Assembly (NCBI GenBank): GCA_963664285.2
Contig: CAXXNX010000040.1
Span: 310,001 to 374,000 of the forward strand
DNA: 64,000 nt
Direction of reading: 5' to 3'
DNA from: JAJCYL01 sp963664285
GTDB taxonomy: Bacteria; Bacteroidota; Bacteroidia; Cytophagales; Cyclobacteriaceae
In this document: positions 1 through 8,979 of the stretch, piece after piece
How the letters are laid out: each line of letters opens with the position of its first letter
How positions within the stretch are numbered: position 1 is the stretch's first letter
Translations under genes and position numbers: made by a program
Notes under the pieces: model-generated
Database searches by the model: none
What the model was told of the DNA's origin: nothing
What the model saw: the letters and a program-made list of their open reading frames with translations, nothing else

Positions 1-1
1 G

Positions 2-91
2 ATGGAGTGGTTACAGGCAGGGAAAAGCCAGGTTGAACAGAAACAAAATAGGGCCAATAGGCACATTCGTAGTACAAAAACAATGGAATAG
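2..91 (+). CDS. C-terminal tail of an unidentified protein (cut by window edge)
   Basis: The frame starting at base 2 stays open for 29 codons and stops with TAG at 89-91. The residues are polar and basic, and no family can be recognised from so short a tail. A strong intrinsic terminator follows 41 bp later, which supports a real gene ending here. It could also be chance coding, as the window begins inside it. Confidence 0.4.
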   Translation: MEWLQAGKSQVEQKQNRANRHIRSTKTME

Positions 92-132
92 AGAATAACT
101 AGGTTTTGGTTGTTTTGGCAAGTGCGATTCGA

Positions 133-163
133 AAGCCACTCGATTTTTTGAGTGGCTTTTTTT
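133..163 (+). terminator. Rho-independent terminator
   Basis: A perfect 9-bp stem (AAGCCACTC / GAGTGGCTT) with an 8-base loop is followed by a run of T. It lies just past the gene tail ending at 91 and before the DUF3179 gene at 213. Confidence 0.85.
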
Positions 164-550
164 ATGGAATGATAGGGCCTAAATTGGTGTTTTAGAAAAA
201 ACACATCAGGCAATGAGAACCGGTTTCATATTATTTTCAATAATTGGATGGTTATTGAGTTGCATACAGCAGCAAAAATCAAAAGAAGAGTCGGGTGGTG
301 TAACGGAGCAATCTAAACGACCAAATTGCTGCCGAAAACGGTAAAATCTTCGAGCAGGATGAGAAGAAATTACTGTGGGGTGGCGATGATAGTACGTGGC
401 ATTTTGATATTACCGGAAGTATCTTGAAGGATGACCAGTACCACTATGGAATAGGGCGTGAAAAGTACCATGCGCTGATTGAGCCTGAATTTATGTCACG
501 AGCAGAGGCCAATAAGATCTATCCTGATTCGGCCAGGTTCCTATTACTTA

Positions 551-2572
551 GTGTCTCTAAGAAAACAGCGAGTTTTAGGTCGTATTAAAATATTGCTTAA
601 AATGGAACAATGAAAAAATCACTCACCTTGCTGACTAATAAAGGGTGACTTTGCTTTTATTCATTGTTTTTGATGGTTTTTGATAAAAATAGCCGGGTTT
701 TAGCCTGGCCAGGACGCACTTCTGCCAGTGCCTAATCCTTATTAAACAGCTAAAAGGTGATTAAGCTGCTTGTTTCTGGCAATTGGCTTGCTGCTGGGCG
801 GCCAGACGGTCAGCCTGGAGTTTACGCCCGATCTTGTAAAGGTTGTAGGCAGTAATGGCCAACCCGATGTAGCTATTGAAAGTTTTGCGGGTACGGTTCG
901 GGCATCGGTCCAATCCCCGGTGTTCCAGCTCATTAATGTTGGATTCGATAGCAGAATGCTTGTTTTTCAACCTTTTGAAGGCTGGCGCTGATTCGATGGC
1001 TTTTTCTTCTTTGTTTAACCTACCCTTTTTAGGCATGATCACTTCTGGGATGAAGGTTTGCAGAGTTGCTTTATCCTCTTTATCGGAAAACCCCTTGTCG
1101 GTGCTCAGGCTTTGGATGGGGTATTTCTCAGCGATACGCCGGGCAATTGATAGGGTAAGTTGGTTGTCGGTTTGTTTTTCAGCTATTTGCCAGTCTATGA
1201 GTAAATGGTATTGATCCGAAGTGATGGCCAGATTCTTACCGATCTCCACATTGGAGTGCAGTTTGCCTTTTTTGATCATTTCGGCATAAGGTTGAAAGAT
1301 GGAAAAGACTTTTTCGGCATGGGGAATGGTCTCTGCTCTGATCAACCGCCTGTCGAGCAACTCGATGTGCTTTTCCAACATCTCAAGATAATAGGTCAAT
1401 GCCATCAGGGCTGCGAACTCCTCGATAGAGTTTCCCTGATGTTTTTCCAACATTTGGCCCACTTTCTTGCTCAAAGCACGGGCTTTAGTCAGATAGGAAG
1501 TGGCAGCCTGCTCTACCCGCTCCTCTTTGTTTTTTCCTCCTGAGCCGGTGGTCCTGCCCACGCTGCGCATCAGCCTTTTGAGGGATCTGCGCCAATCCCC
1601 GGACTTACGCCAGCCAGTAAAATACCTTTTTGAGACCAATAAATCAGCTACATCTATACACTTTCTGGCACTGTCCCATAGCAGGTTGTAGTCGGTAGGA
1701 AAGTGGGTGTCGGTTTCTACCACGAAACTATCGGTCTTGCAACGCAAGGCAACTTCCTCCCCTCCGGTTTTTCCTTTTTTTTTAAACACCTGGTGACCTG
1801 CTGCTACGATTACATCATTGATGCCGATGAGCAGTTCATCGTCCAGCAAGGTCACATTGTCATAAATGTTCTGGTACTTATACTGTTTGCCCACAGAGTA
1901 GTCGGTAGGTAGCACCCCCATAATGCCCCGTACCAACGTGTCGTAATTGGAGATATGGTGTAACTCATCGTAAGAGATGTTCATGCACAGGCGCACCTGG
2001 GCCAATACGAAGACCTCCCACAGACTCATACCCTCACGGCCCGTCTTTTTCTTTCCCTCAATGAGTTTGGAAGAAAGTAATTCAAAAATACGCTGGTTCC
2101 ATTCAGGTTGGACATAGATATATTGAAGGGCGGCTGCCAGGGCAGCTAAGTGGCTTTTAGTTTTCACCGGAGCCTCTACTTGCTCGATGGGTGTGCATCC
2201 CAGGGTAAGTTGGGGCTGGAAGGATTTCCTCATGGTTTGTATTTATATCGGTTATATGCAATATAATGATTAATCCTGATAAACCAACCGAAAAAATCGT
2301 TTCTTTTCTACACTGAATGAACAAAAAAAGGACAGGGATTTTACTCCCCGACAGACCAAAAAGCCTGCGAATCTCAAAGTGAATTCTTTGGGGTTTTTGA
2401 ATGGAAACCTTCAAATGGCCAATTAACAGGCTACAACGCAACTGTTCTTGATAATATTTGTGAATTTGATAATTCTACTGAATCAGATTCGAGAATAATT
2501 CAGCGCTGATTTGATGGAAAAAATACGAATATGATGGATAATCAGCATATTAGCCTGTTTTCATGCAGACAC
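551..2572 (-). mobile_element. ISNCY-type insertion sequence with 6-bp target duplication
   Basis: The left end reads GTGTCTCTAAGAAAAC. The right end, reverse-complemented, matches 12 of 16 of these bases. TACTTA is duplicated immediately outside both ends (545-550 and 2573-2578). The element is 2022 bp and holds one transposase gene on the minus strand. The 339 bp between the transposase start and the right end (2234-2572) hold no recognisable gene; one plus-strand frame is open for about 64 codons (2314-2507) without a start codon. The same terminal repeat bounds two 162-bp MITEs at 50451 and 51168. Confidence 0.85.
761..2233 (-). CDS. DDE transposase, ISNCY-like
   Basis: This 490-residue protein begins MRKSFQPQLTLG. 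It carries a KKTGREGM segment and an SYDELHHISNYDTLVRGIMGV segment typical of transposases usually labelled ISNCY family. The C-terminal half contains HSNVEIGKNLAITSDQ and the LSTDKGFSDKED stretch expected of an RNase H-like DDE core, then a C-terminal region with GLDRCPNRTRKTFNSYIG. The frame is full length with no stop, so the enzyme may be active. Its expected role is cutting and joining at the GTGTCTCT ends. I assign the family from memory of related proteins, so the family label is less sure than the transposase call. Confidence 0.8.
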   Translation of the reverse strand: MRKSFQPQLTLGCTPIEQVEAPVKTKSHLAALAAALQYIYVQPEWNQRIFELLSSKLIEGKKKTGREGMSLWEVFVLAQVRLCMNISYDELHHISNYDTLVRGIMGVLPTDYSVGKQYKYQNIYDNVTLLDDELLIGINDVIVAAGHQVFKKKGKTGGEEVALRCKTDSFVVETDTHFPTDYNLLWDSARKCIDVADLLVSKRYFTGWRKSGDWRRSLKRLMRSVGRTTGSGGKNKEERVEQAATSYLTKARALSKKVGQMLEKHQGNSIEEFAALMALTYYLEMLEKHIELLDRRLIRAETIPHAEKVFSIFQPYAEMIKKGKLHSNVEIGKNLAITSDQYHLLIDWQIAEKQTDNQLTLSIARRIAEKYPIQSLSTDKGFSDKEDKATLQTFIPEVIMPKKGRLNKEEKAIESAPAFKRLKNKHSAIESNINELEHRGLDRCPNRTRKTFNSYIGLAITAYNLYKIGRKLQADRLAAQQQANCQKQAA

Positions 2573-3131
2573 TACTTAAGATCGGAGATGATGTCAAAGC
2601 TTACGGAATTGATCTTCTAACTCACCACGAAGTAGTTAATGACGTGGTTAATGGAGAGCCAGTGATGGCTGCCTATTACATATTGGCTGATCTGGGGGCG
2701 ATTTATAATCGCCGTCTCTTAGACAGGACCTTCACTTTTGCGTTGAGTGGTTACACCTATTATGACCCTGAGATTTGGGATGGAATGGATGGTTTTGTTT
2801 TTTGGGACAGAGAAACAGAAAGTACCTGGTGGCCGTTGATTGGCAAGGCGGTTTCCGGTCCACTTATGAACACAAAGATGAAAGTTTACAATGAGCAAAA
2901 CTGGTCACAAACAACCTGGGGTGAAATAAAATTGAAATACGAGGAATTACAAGTTCTAAAGCCTGACCAAACGATGGAGGTTCCTCAAAATTGGTCTAAA
3001 TATGAGGACCTGGTTGCAGTCTCATCAGCAACGCCTGATGGAAATAAAGCCATTGCGCCTAGATGGGGTGAAAAAGATCAGGCCAGGCAAGAATAGGTTG
3101 GGTTGCTCCTTTAGGATAATATCAAATGTAT

Positions 3132-3156
3132 AAAAAAGCCGAAACTATGTTTTGGC
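3132..3156 (-). terminator. Rho-independent terminator of the cytochrome pair
   Basis: On the minus strand GCCAAAAC and GTTTCGGC pair around a short loop and are followed by six T. It lies 24 bp beyond the stop of the minus-strand cytochrome P460 gene. Confidence 0.7.
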
Positions 3157-3179
3157 GTTTGCACTTGTATTATCAGAAA

Positions 3180-3731
3180 TTACTCTCCAAATATACTCAT
3201 AAAGGTATAGTCCGCCGCCTGACCGAAAGCGTGGCAACTACCGCAAAACTCACCCCATTTCGTATCCATACCTGTTCCCATTAATTTACCGCTTCCTCCC
3301 ATATACCAAATGTAATTGCCTGTATCCTCACTACCATCAGCAGTAGATTTTACCATAATGGTAAGTTCGGGCTTCTGCTGATCGTTGTAAGCCTTCTCAT
3401 TCTTGAATGCTTCTTTTACAATGATTGTACCATCGGGAAGTGGAAATTGCTTGTTGAGGTAAGCCTCTTTTCCTGTGTCATTAATGAAAATTTCGCGAAA
3501 AGCTTTTGTACCGCGATGTTTACCCTGCAGAAAGCCTGTAGGATCACCGGTGTTGGGTTCCGTGGTTATTTTATACCAACTTTTATAATCACTCTAATCA
3601 TCCGGGCCAATCAATTTTTTGGATGTCTTTTCACCAGAGTCAATGGTTACAAAGGCTGTTAGGTAAAAAATCCCAGTTCCAACGGCGATGAAAAATTGTA
3701 GTTTCTGCATCGCAAGGTTGAATTTTTTCAT
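3180..3731 (-). pseudogene. Cytochrome P460-like c-type haem protein with an in-frame TAG
   Basis: From ATG at 3731 the frame encodes an N-terminal hydrophobic export segment, then TAG at codon 46 (3594-3596). It continues in the same frame through a P460-like core (KSWYKITTEPNT, KEAFKN, WYMGGSG) to a C-terminal CGSCH haem c-binding motif and stop at 3180. P460-type proteins are periplasmic haem enzymes of uncertain substrate outside nitrifiers. The stop sits in GPDD-stop-SDYKSW, where Trp would fit, so a single TGG to TAG change could explain it. It follows a cytochrome c gene and was probably cotranscribed with it. Either a recent nonsense mutation or a sequence error is possible. Confidence 0.75.
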
Positions 3732-3773
3732 ATTGAAAAATTTAGTTAACTAAATCTCCTAACTAAATAATGC

Positions 3774-4190
3774 TTATTTCCCTCTTAAAGTTCGGATGTA
3801 GTTAACTACATCCCACCGGTCTGATTCTGAGATGATTGGCTTGGCGCCTTTCCCCCAACCAACCATAGCACCTTTGCCGTTAGTGATTTTCCAAAATAAC
3901 TCACCATCTGATTGGGTATGAAGCTCTTCGGAGGTATGATCTGCGGGTTTCGGATTTAATGCCCTGGAACCCAGTCCATCCCCTTTACCCGTTTCTCCGT
4001 GACAAATCACGCATCTCATTTTATAGATACTTTCTGCATTTTTGATACTTTTCTTGCTACTTGTGTTGGGGTTCTTGACTGTTTTAGCTTCTTCGGGGGC
4101 TTCCCATCGTTCCTGTAGTGGTTTTTCAATGAATGAAAAAGTTGAGACTATAAACAGGCCTAGGCTAATGGGTAAAAAAAACTGCTTCAT
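3774..4190 (-). CDS. Class I cytochrome c, exported
   Basis: Starting at the Met of MKQFFLPISLG (4190), the protein has a signal peptide of about 20 residues, a linker rich in Lys and Ser, and one cytochrome c domain. The haem motif is CVICH and the distal Met ligand is probably in GAMVGWG. The C-terminal helix reads DRWDVVNYIRTLRGK, the usual end of small c-type cytochromes. It would carry electrons in the periplasm, plausibly to or from the downstream P460-like protein. A longer reading frame starts 15 codons upstream, but the internal Met gives a proper signal peptide. Confidence 0.85.
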   Translation of the reverse strand: MKQFFLPISLGLFIVSTFSFIEKPLQERWEAPEEAKTVKNPNTSSKKSIKNAESIYKMRCVICHGETGKGDGLGSRALNPKPADHTSEELHTQSDGELFWKITNGKGAMVGWGKGAKPIISESDRWDVVNYIRTLRGK

Positions 4191-4266
4191 AAAAGGATTT
4201 TTTATTATGAAATTTAGGTTCATTATATACATCAAGGTATTACAAATTACTTAAAAACAAAGTTCC

Positions 4267-5036
4267 GTGAGTAAGAATATGCCATCCTATCGTCTAATTT
4301 CCATTTTCATTGTTGCCCTGGTATTCCAACTATTTACCTATTATCGGTCTTCAAATACTTTGAATAAAGACTGCGAGTTTGAAAGTTTGGTTAGTGCCAT
4401 TTTGATGAATGATTTAGAAAGACTCAAAAAGTGTGCCCAAAATCATTTTGACCTCTACCAAACCAATGAAAAAAGTGAGAACCTATTAGCCATAGCAAGA
4501 AAAGAAAGTAAAGAGGAGATAGTTAATTGGTTGAAGGCCTTTCAATACATTGTGTGGATGAATGAGACTGATAAGAATGATATCGATCATCTGATCAGGG
4601 CTTAGAATTTGATAATGAGAAGATTGTTAACGAGTTTATCAGCAATGGCTTCGATGTAAATGAGATCATTTATGCTGGAATGTATCCGATGGTATATGCC
4701 ATCTTCAATGACGCCAATGGAGTTGTGAAATTATTTTTAGAGAATGGGGCTGACGTTAATGCAGTCTTTGATTTCAGACCTTTAATTGCTATGGCGGCTA
4801 TGTTTGAACAAAAAGAGATTCTGGAAACATTAATTGAATATGGTGCAAACGTCAATGACCCTGATGGCTCATATGTCACTCCATTGATGTTTGCGGCCAG
4901 GGATGGGAATGTCGATATTATTGAGATTTTGCTCCAAAATGGGGCCGACAAATCATTAAAAGACAGGAATGGTGAGACCGCTTTGGATTGGGCTAAGAAA
5001 AATGGTAAGGTAGATGCAGTTGAACTGGTTGAATAA
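4267..5036 (+). pseudogene. Ankyrin-repeat protein with a frameshift
   Basis: The first part (4267-4605) has an N-terminal membrane or signal segment (LISIFIVALVFQLFTYY), followed by an ankyrin-like helical stretch, and ends early at TAG. A frame change near 4598 lets the protein continue as GLEFDNEKIVNEFISNGFDV, then through ankyrin repeats with ENGADVNA, EYGANVND and QNGADKSLKDRNGETALDWA to the stop at 5036. Ankyrin proteins mediate protein contacts. A single base indel accounts for the break, so a sequence error cannot be excluded, though neighbouring genes are broken too. Confidence 0.8.
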
Positions 5037-5106
5037 TTTTTTGCCCGTCTGCAACCTTTATCCCTTTATTTACATCTAATAGTCAAACTCAAAATTAGAA
5101 CTGATT

Positions 5107-6093
5107 ATGAAGACCATCTACTTAACCCTTATTGGCCTCTTGTGGGTCGTTTCTGCTAATGCCCAAAATCATCTGATAGTGGAAGAATTGGAATTGGAGC
5201 GTACTGATGACAAAAGCATCCTGTACAAAACATTTGCCGCTGAAGTGACCTTAGCAGCAGATGCCTCCCGCGTGCAAACAATTAACATTGAAACAGGAGC
5301 AGGTCAGGTTATCCTAAGACCTTCCAGAGGCTCTAAAATGATTGTTGAAGCAGAGATTGTTGTTGCTTCTAAAAGTCTATCATCTGCTTATCAGACGTTA
5401 GATGAACACCTTAACTTGTCACTTTCCAAAGAAGGTAAAGAACTGTTCTTGGAGAGCATATTTGATTACGAAAATGACGGGAGAGAACCATTTGGATTCT
5501 TTGGAGCACCGGCACGGAAGGTGAACCTGGTCGTTTACGTTCCTGAAAAAATCGGAATTGATTGGAATGACAGGTCAGGAGAGATTATTGTAGACGGCAT
5601 CAAAAATGACCTTGTTTTGAGGGACGCTTCGGGAGGCATTAAAATCAAGGACATGATTGGCAATATCGAACTTATCGACCATTCCGGCGAAGTCAGTTTG
5701 AGGGATATTAACCAGGGAACTGATGAAAATTACAGTATCGATTTAATTGATTACTCCGGTGGCCTGACACTTCGCAATGTTGTTAGCGAAACAACCATAA
5801 AAGATACTTCAGGCGGGATTGACGTGGATGATCTCTCTGGTGATTTACGTATTGAAGATACTTCCGGCGAAATCGACGTTAACAGGGTTGATGGTTCACT
5901 GGTTATTATTGATACTTCGGGAAGTATAGAAGTGACACGCCTGGATGGTTCCGTAGAAGTGTCGGACACCTCGGGAGGGATCTACATCAATCAGGTGAGT
6001 GAAGATGTTATTGTGCGGCGTGATGGATCCGGAGGTTTGACAGTACGAAATGTCGATGGCGAAATAAAAGGTGTCATAAGAAATGTTGATTAA
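5107..6093 (+). CDS. Secreted beta-repeat protein (DUF4097-like adhesin fold)
   Basis: The 328-residue protein has a signal peptide ending near SANAQ. Residues about 30-150 form a mixed domain. From about residue 150 on there are short repeats of 18-22 residues, each with a D-x-SG-x-I core (for example RSGEIIVDG, DTSGGIDVDD, DTSGEIDVNR, DTSGSIEVTR, DTSGGIYINQ). Such repeats build a right-handed beta-helix as in DUF4097-type proteins. No enzymatic residues are evident; a surface or periplasmic structural role is inferred. It stands alone, with the convergent sirtuin gene 20 bp downstream. Confidence 0.8.
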   Translation: MKTIYLTLIGLLWVVSANAQNHLIVEELELERTDDKSILYKTFAAEVTLAADASRVQTINIETGAGQVILRPSRGSKMIVEAEIVVASKSLSSAYQTLDEHLNLSLSKEGKELFLESIFDYENDGREPFGFFGAPARKVNLVVYVPEKIGIDWNDRSGEIIVDGIKNDLVLRDASGGIKIKDMIGNIELIDHSGEVSLRDINQGTDENYSIDLIDYSGGLTLRNVVSETTIKDTSGGIDVDDLSGDLRIEDTSGEIDVNRVDGSLVIIDTSGSIEVTRLDGSVEVSDTSGGIYINQVSEDVIVRRDGSGGLTVRNVDGEIKGVIRNVD

Positions 6094-6113
6094 TCCAGCC
6101 CGGAATAGGCGTA

Positions 6114-6803
6114 TTATTTCCTTAATAGTTCAGCTACTTTGGCGACACCTGTACTGCCGACCTCTTCAAATAGATGAAGATTTGGTCGAGGAGAGATATC
6201 AGGCATATTCGGATCAATAATGTATTTGGGCACTTCACTCATGACGTAATCAAGTAGGCCAGCAGCGGGATAGACCACAAGAGAAGTCCCGACCACTATC
6301 AAGATGTCAGTAGAAGAGACTTCACGGGCAGCTACTTCCATCATGGGAACCATTTCACCAAACCAAACAATATGTGGTCTTAGTTGGGATCCTTTTTCAC
6401 AGAGGTCACCCACATTTAGTTCCCAGCCATCAATATCATAAATCAGATTTTCATCCGTAGTACTTCGACTTTTAAATAGTTCCCCATGCAGGTGAATTAC
6501 ATTTGTTGATCCTGCTTTTTCATGTAGGTTGTCGATGTTTTGAGTCACGATGATCACTTCAAAATCTTTTTCAAGTTGTGCCAATCCGACATGTCCCTCA
6601 TTGGGTTTGGCTTTCAGTGCCTGCTTGCGTCTCTGGTTATAGAAATCGAGTACTAGTTCCATGTTTCTGTCCCAACCCTCTGGTGAGGCTACTTCGGTTA
6701 CATCATAGCCTTCCCAAAGACCTCCCGCATCACGAAAAGTGCGAATGCCACTTTCAGCGCTTACTCCTGCTCCCGTAAGAACAACAATTTTCTTCTTAGT
6801 CAT
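6114..6803 (-). CDS. cobB: NAD-dependent protein deacylase (sirtuin, CobB-like)
   Basis: The 229-residue Sir2 protein removes acyl groups from lysines using NAD. The NAD-binding GAGVSAESGIRTFRD motif is at residues 11-25, TQNIDNLHEKAG near 85-96, and catalytic His in HLHGELF. The FYNQRRK segment fits the Tyr-x-x-Arg signature of class III (desuccinylase or demalonylase) sirtuins. The usual four zinc cysteines are absent, as in several bacterial class III members. The ATG overlaps the end of the upstream DUF3052 gene by 4 bp, so the two are translationally coupled. The symbol is by family only. Confidence 0.9.
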   Translation of the reverse strand: MTKKKIVVLTGAGVSAESGIRTFRDAGGLWEGYDVTEVASPEGWDRNMELVLDFYNQRRKQALKAKPNEGHVGLAQLEKDFEVIIVTQNIDNLHEKAGSTNVIHLHGELFKSRSTTDENLIYDIDGWELNVGDLCEKGSQLRPHIVWFGEMVPMMEVAAREVSSTDILIVVGTSLVVYPAAGLLDYVMSEVPKYIIDPNMPDISPRPNLHLFEEVGSTGVAKVAELLRK

Positions 6804-7207
6804 TTTCGGCGATTCTCAATCCTTATTACCACTTTTAAACCGGACCAACTCTCATCCACTGCACAAACTTTTACATCTACCATTCCTATCGACAAAGCAG
6901 TATCTCTAACAACATCTTCAGTAATTTCAGTGGGCAATTTTGAAGCTTTTTTGTACCAGGAAACCCAAATAATACCATTACTGACTATTTTATCTTTGTA
7001 ATGGATGAGTAGTCTTTCCAGCTCTTCAAACTGATTACTGAAAATATGGACGAAATCAAGATCCTTTTCCCCAGGGATAATAGAAACATTATCAGGTAAA
7101 TCTATTAGCCCCTTGAAATAATTATCCGGCGCATTGACAACCTCGATTCTAAAGCCTTCTTTGATGCCGAGTTTCTTTGTTAAGGGGGTTCCACTATATC
7201 CGGCCAT
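6800..7207 (-). CDS. DUF3052-family protein
   Basis: This 135-residue protein begins MAGYSGTPLTKKLGIKEG and has the WVSWYKKASK and SWSGLKVVIR motifs typical of the DUF3052 family (small cytosolic proteins of unknown function). It overlaps the downstream sirtuin gene by four bases, suggesting one transcript. An IS30 element begins only about 58 bp upstream and may have displaced or replaced the promoter. Confidence 0.8.
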   Translation of the reverse strand: MAGYSGTPLTKKLGIKEGFRIEVVNAPDNYFKGLIDLPDNVSIIPGEKDLDFVHIFSNQFEELERLLIHYKDKIVSNGIIWVSWYKKASKLPTEITEDVVRDTALSIGMVDVKVCAVDESWSGLKVVIRIENRRK

Positions 7208-7291
7208 GGGTCAAAATTTATTGATTCTACTGTTATTTTAGTGGAAGTATAACACAATATCCAATGCTGAGATCAACTAATAAGTGCAATT

Positions 7292-7329
7292 GAAGGATGA
7301 AAAAGCTTTTAAGGGCTTTTTCATCCTTC
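7292..7329 (+). promoter_or_regulatory. Perfect hairpin in IS30 leader
   Basis: A 15-bp perfect inverted repeat (GAAGGATGAAAAAGC and its complement) with an 8-base loop sits between the left terminal repeat and the transposase start. In IS elements such leader hairpins often block read-through transcription or translation from outside (established for other families; inferred here). In the relic copy one arm has lost a base. Confidence 0.6.
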
Positions 7330-7363
7330 AAAAGCCTGAGCAGTGCAATCTTTGGATTGCAAA

Positions 7364-8368
7364 ATGTCAAAAAACTACACACATCTCAGTATTGATCAAA
7401 GGTATCAAATTGAAGCATTATTGAAAACAGGAGCTACTCAAAAGGAGATTGCCTGTATCGTTCATTTTCACCCATCTACGATCTCACGTGAGCTTAAGCG
7501 AAATGTGGGTTCAAGAGGTAGGGGAGCTGGTGTCTATCGAACAGCAAATGCACAAAGGAGGACCAATCTTCGTCATCAAGAAAAGCCAAAAAGAGTGATT
7601 TTCACCAAACCCATGAAAGACTGGATAGTTAACCGGCTCCAAGAAGATAGATGGAGTCCTGAATTGATCAGCCATCAGGGAAAGAAAACGAGAGAATGTC
7701 CACTTAGCCATGAATGGATTTACCAATGGATATGGGAATGTAAGCACACCAACCACCAGGAGAACCAAGAATACAAACAACTATACACATATCTAAAACA
7801 TGGCAAACGAAGGCACAAACGAGGAAACAGAAAAGATCGTAGAGGTATTATCCCGAATAGGGTATCAATTGAACAGCGACCCCAGATCATTAACAAAAGG
7901 GAACGATTGGGAGATATAGAAGTCGATTTAATGATGGGTAAAAACCACAAAGGCTCTTTGTTGGTGATGACAGACCGAGCAAGTCTTTTTACCAGAATCA
8001 GAAAGATGCACAGTAAAAATGCCGATCAAATGGCCGAAGCTATTGTGGAGGAACTCTCTCAGGATAAACACAAACTGGAAACACTCACTTTTGATAATGA
8101 TATGGCATTTTCTAAACATGAGTTGATTGCTCAATCCCTTGATGTGGATGCCTATTTCACTCGTCCCTATACTAGTCAGGATAAAGGGACAGTTGAAAAT
8201 AGGATTGGGGTAATCAGAAGGTTTTATCCTAAGAAAACAGATATTAGATTTGTTACAGAGGAGCAAATCAAAGTTGTTGAAAACAAAATCAATGAACGCC
8301 CTGTTAGAAAATTTAATTACCTAAACGCAAAGCAAGTGCTACAAAGGAAAATTGCACTTATTACTTGA
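7364..8368 (+). CDS. IS30-family transposase
   Basis: The start MSKNYTHLSIDQRYQIEALL is chosen over the Met seven codons upstream because it matches the usual IS30 N terminus. An HTH region (TQKEIACIVHFHPSTISRELKRN) at residues about 25-50 binds the ends. The DDE catalytic core contains LGDIEVDLMMG, TFDNDMAF and GTVENRIGVIRRFYPKKTD, providing the acidic residues. Length (334 residues) is normal and uninterrupted, so the enzyme is probably functional. It is the likely source of the relic at 15362. Confidence 0.92.
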   Translation: MSKNYTHLSIDQRYQIEALLKTGATQKEIACIVHFHPSTISRELKRNVGSRGRGAGVYRTANAQRRTNLRHQEKPKRVIFTKPMKDWIVNRLQEDRWSPELISHQGKKTRECPLSHEWIYQWIWECKHTNHQENQEYKQLYTYLKHGKRRHKRGNRKDRRGIIPNRVSIEQRPQIINKRERLGDIEVDLMMGKNHKGSLLVMTDRASLFTRIRKMHSKNADQMAEAIVEELSQDKHKLETLTFDNDMAFSKHELIAQSLDVDAYFTRPYTSQDKGTVENRIGVIRRFYPKKTDIRFVTEEQIKVVENKINERPVRKFNYLNAKQVLQRKIALIT

Positions 8369-8574
8369 ACTTACAAAGCTACAAATTACTAAATTTCGAA
8401 TAAATCACAATAATTCAATTTTCAAAAACTAAACTATTGCAATGTGAACTCCTTTGCTTAAACATTAGGTTTTAGTTTATTGGAGTTTTGACATTGTGTA
8501 TTATTTCCTAATTGGGTTTTGGGATTTGTCTTTTTTTGAACCTTCCCCTAAATTCGTGGTGGAGCCAATTTATT

Positions 8575-8979
8575 TTAAAAATAGGAGGATAGCAAATCAT
8601 CCATAACCTGAGGCATTCTGCAGGGCTTCATAGTGGTTTTTTTAATAAATACCAGTACGGTTTCACCGGAATTAATCAACTCATTGCCTTCGTTGAGTAC
8701 TTCATAGATGAACTTCATTTTGAGTGCAGGTTTTTCCGGAATTGTCACTTTAATAGTTAGTAGTTCATCATATTTCGCCGGACGATGAAATTTGGATCTA
8801 TTTTCCAAAACCGGAAGCATTATTCCCATTTCTTCAAGTTCCCGGTAAGCGAAACCCAGTTTTCTCAAACTTTCGACTCGGGCTACTTCATAATACACGG
8901 CATAATTACCATAATATACATAACCCATCTGATCGGTTTCGCCATATCTTACCCTTATTTGAGTTTCCGCGTGATACAT
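8575..8979 (-). CDS. Acyl-CoA thioesterase, hotdog fold (YbgC/4HBT type)
   Basis: The 134-residue protein hydrolyses acyl-CoA thioesters in the cytosol. The motif VRYGETDQMGYVYYGNY carries the catalytic Asp typical of 4-hydroxybenzoyl-CoA thioesterase-like enzymes, followed by YYEVARVESLRKLG. Its length fits single-domain members. Its ATG overlaps the stop of the upstream mltG gene (TAATG), so they form an operon. Substrate chain length cannot be told. Confidence 0.88.
   Translation of the reverse strand: MYHAETQIRVRYGETDQMGYVYYGNYAVYYEVARVESLRKLGFAYRELEEMGIMLPVLENRSKFHRPAKYDELLTIKVTIPEKPALKMKFIYEVLNEGNELINSGETVLVFIKKTTMKPCRMPQVMDDLLSSYF

Larger units (their letters stand above)
213..3096 (+). 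pseudogene. DUF3179-domain protein, split by a 2-kb insertion sequence
   Basis: The ATG at 213 opens a lipoprotein-like leader with a Cys in LLSC. A +1 frameshift near 310-316 moves the frame, which then reads on as far as ARFLLL at 550. There the ISNCY element (551-2572) interrupts it. After the second TACTTA copy (2573-2578) the frame resumes with KIGDDVKAYG and runs to TAG at 3096. Removing the element plus one TACTTA rejoins the codons exactly, giving FLLLKIGDDVKAYG. The motif LLTHHEVVND corresponds to the DUF3179 motif PLxILxxHEIVND. The family has no firm function; members are usually exported. A second broken member lies at 62417-63508. The leader frameshift means the gene would be inactive even without the insertion. 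Confidence 0.88.
7265..8377 (+). mobile_element. IS30-family insertion sequence, intact
   Basis: The ends are imperfect inverted repeats of about 27 bp with the shared core TAATAAGTGCAATT near 7279 and its complement near 8352-8364. The left boundary is defined by comparison with the relic copy at 15362, which starts at the same TGCTGAG. The element is about 1.1 kb with one full transposase gene. No long target duplication is evident, as expected for a family that duplicates only 2-3 bp. Confidence 0.85.

Noticed and set aside
133..163. tRNA-like structure near the window start
   Set aside because: Only a single stem with T run; no anticodon or T-loop pattern.
2314..2507. Plus-strand open stretch inside the ISNCY element as a passenger gene
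   Set aside because: About 64 codons with no start codon or ribosome site and no recognisable motif; chance openness is enough.
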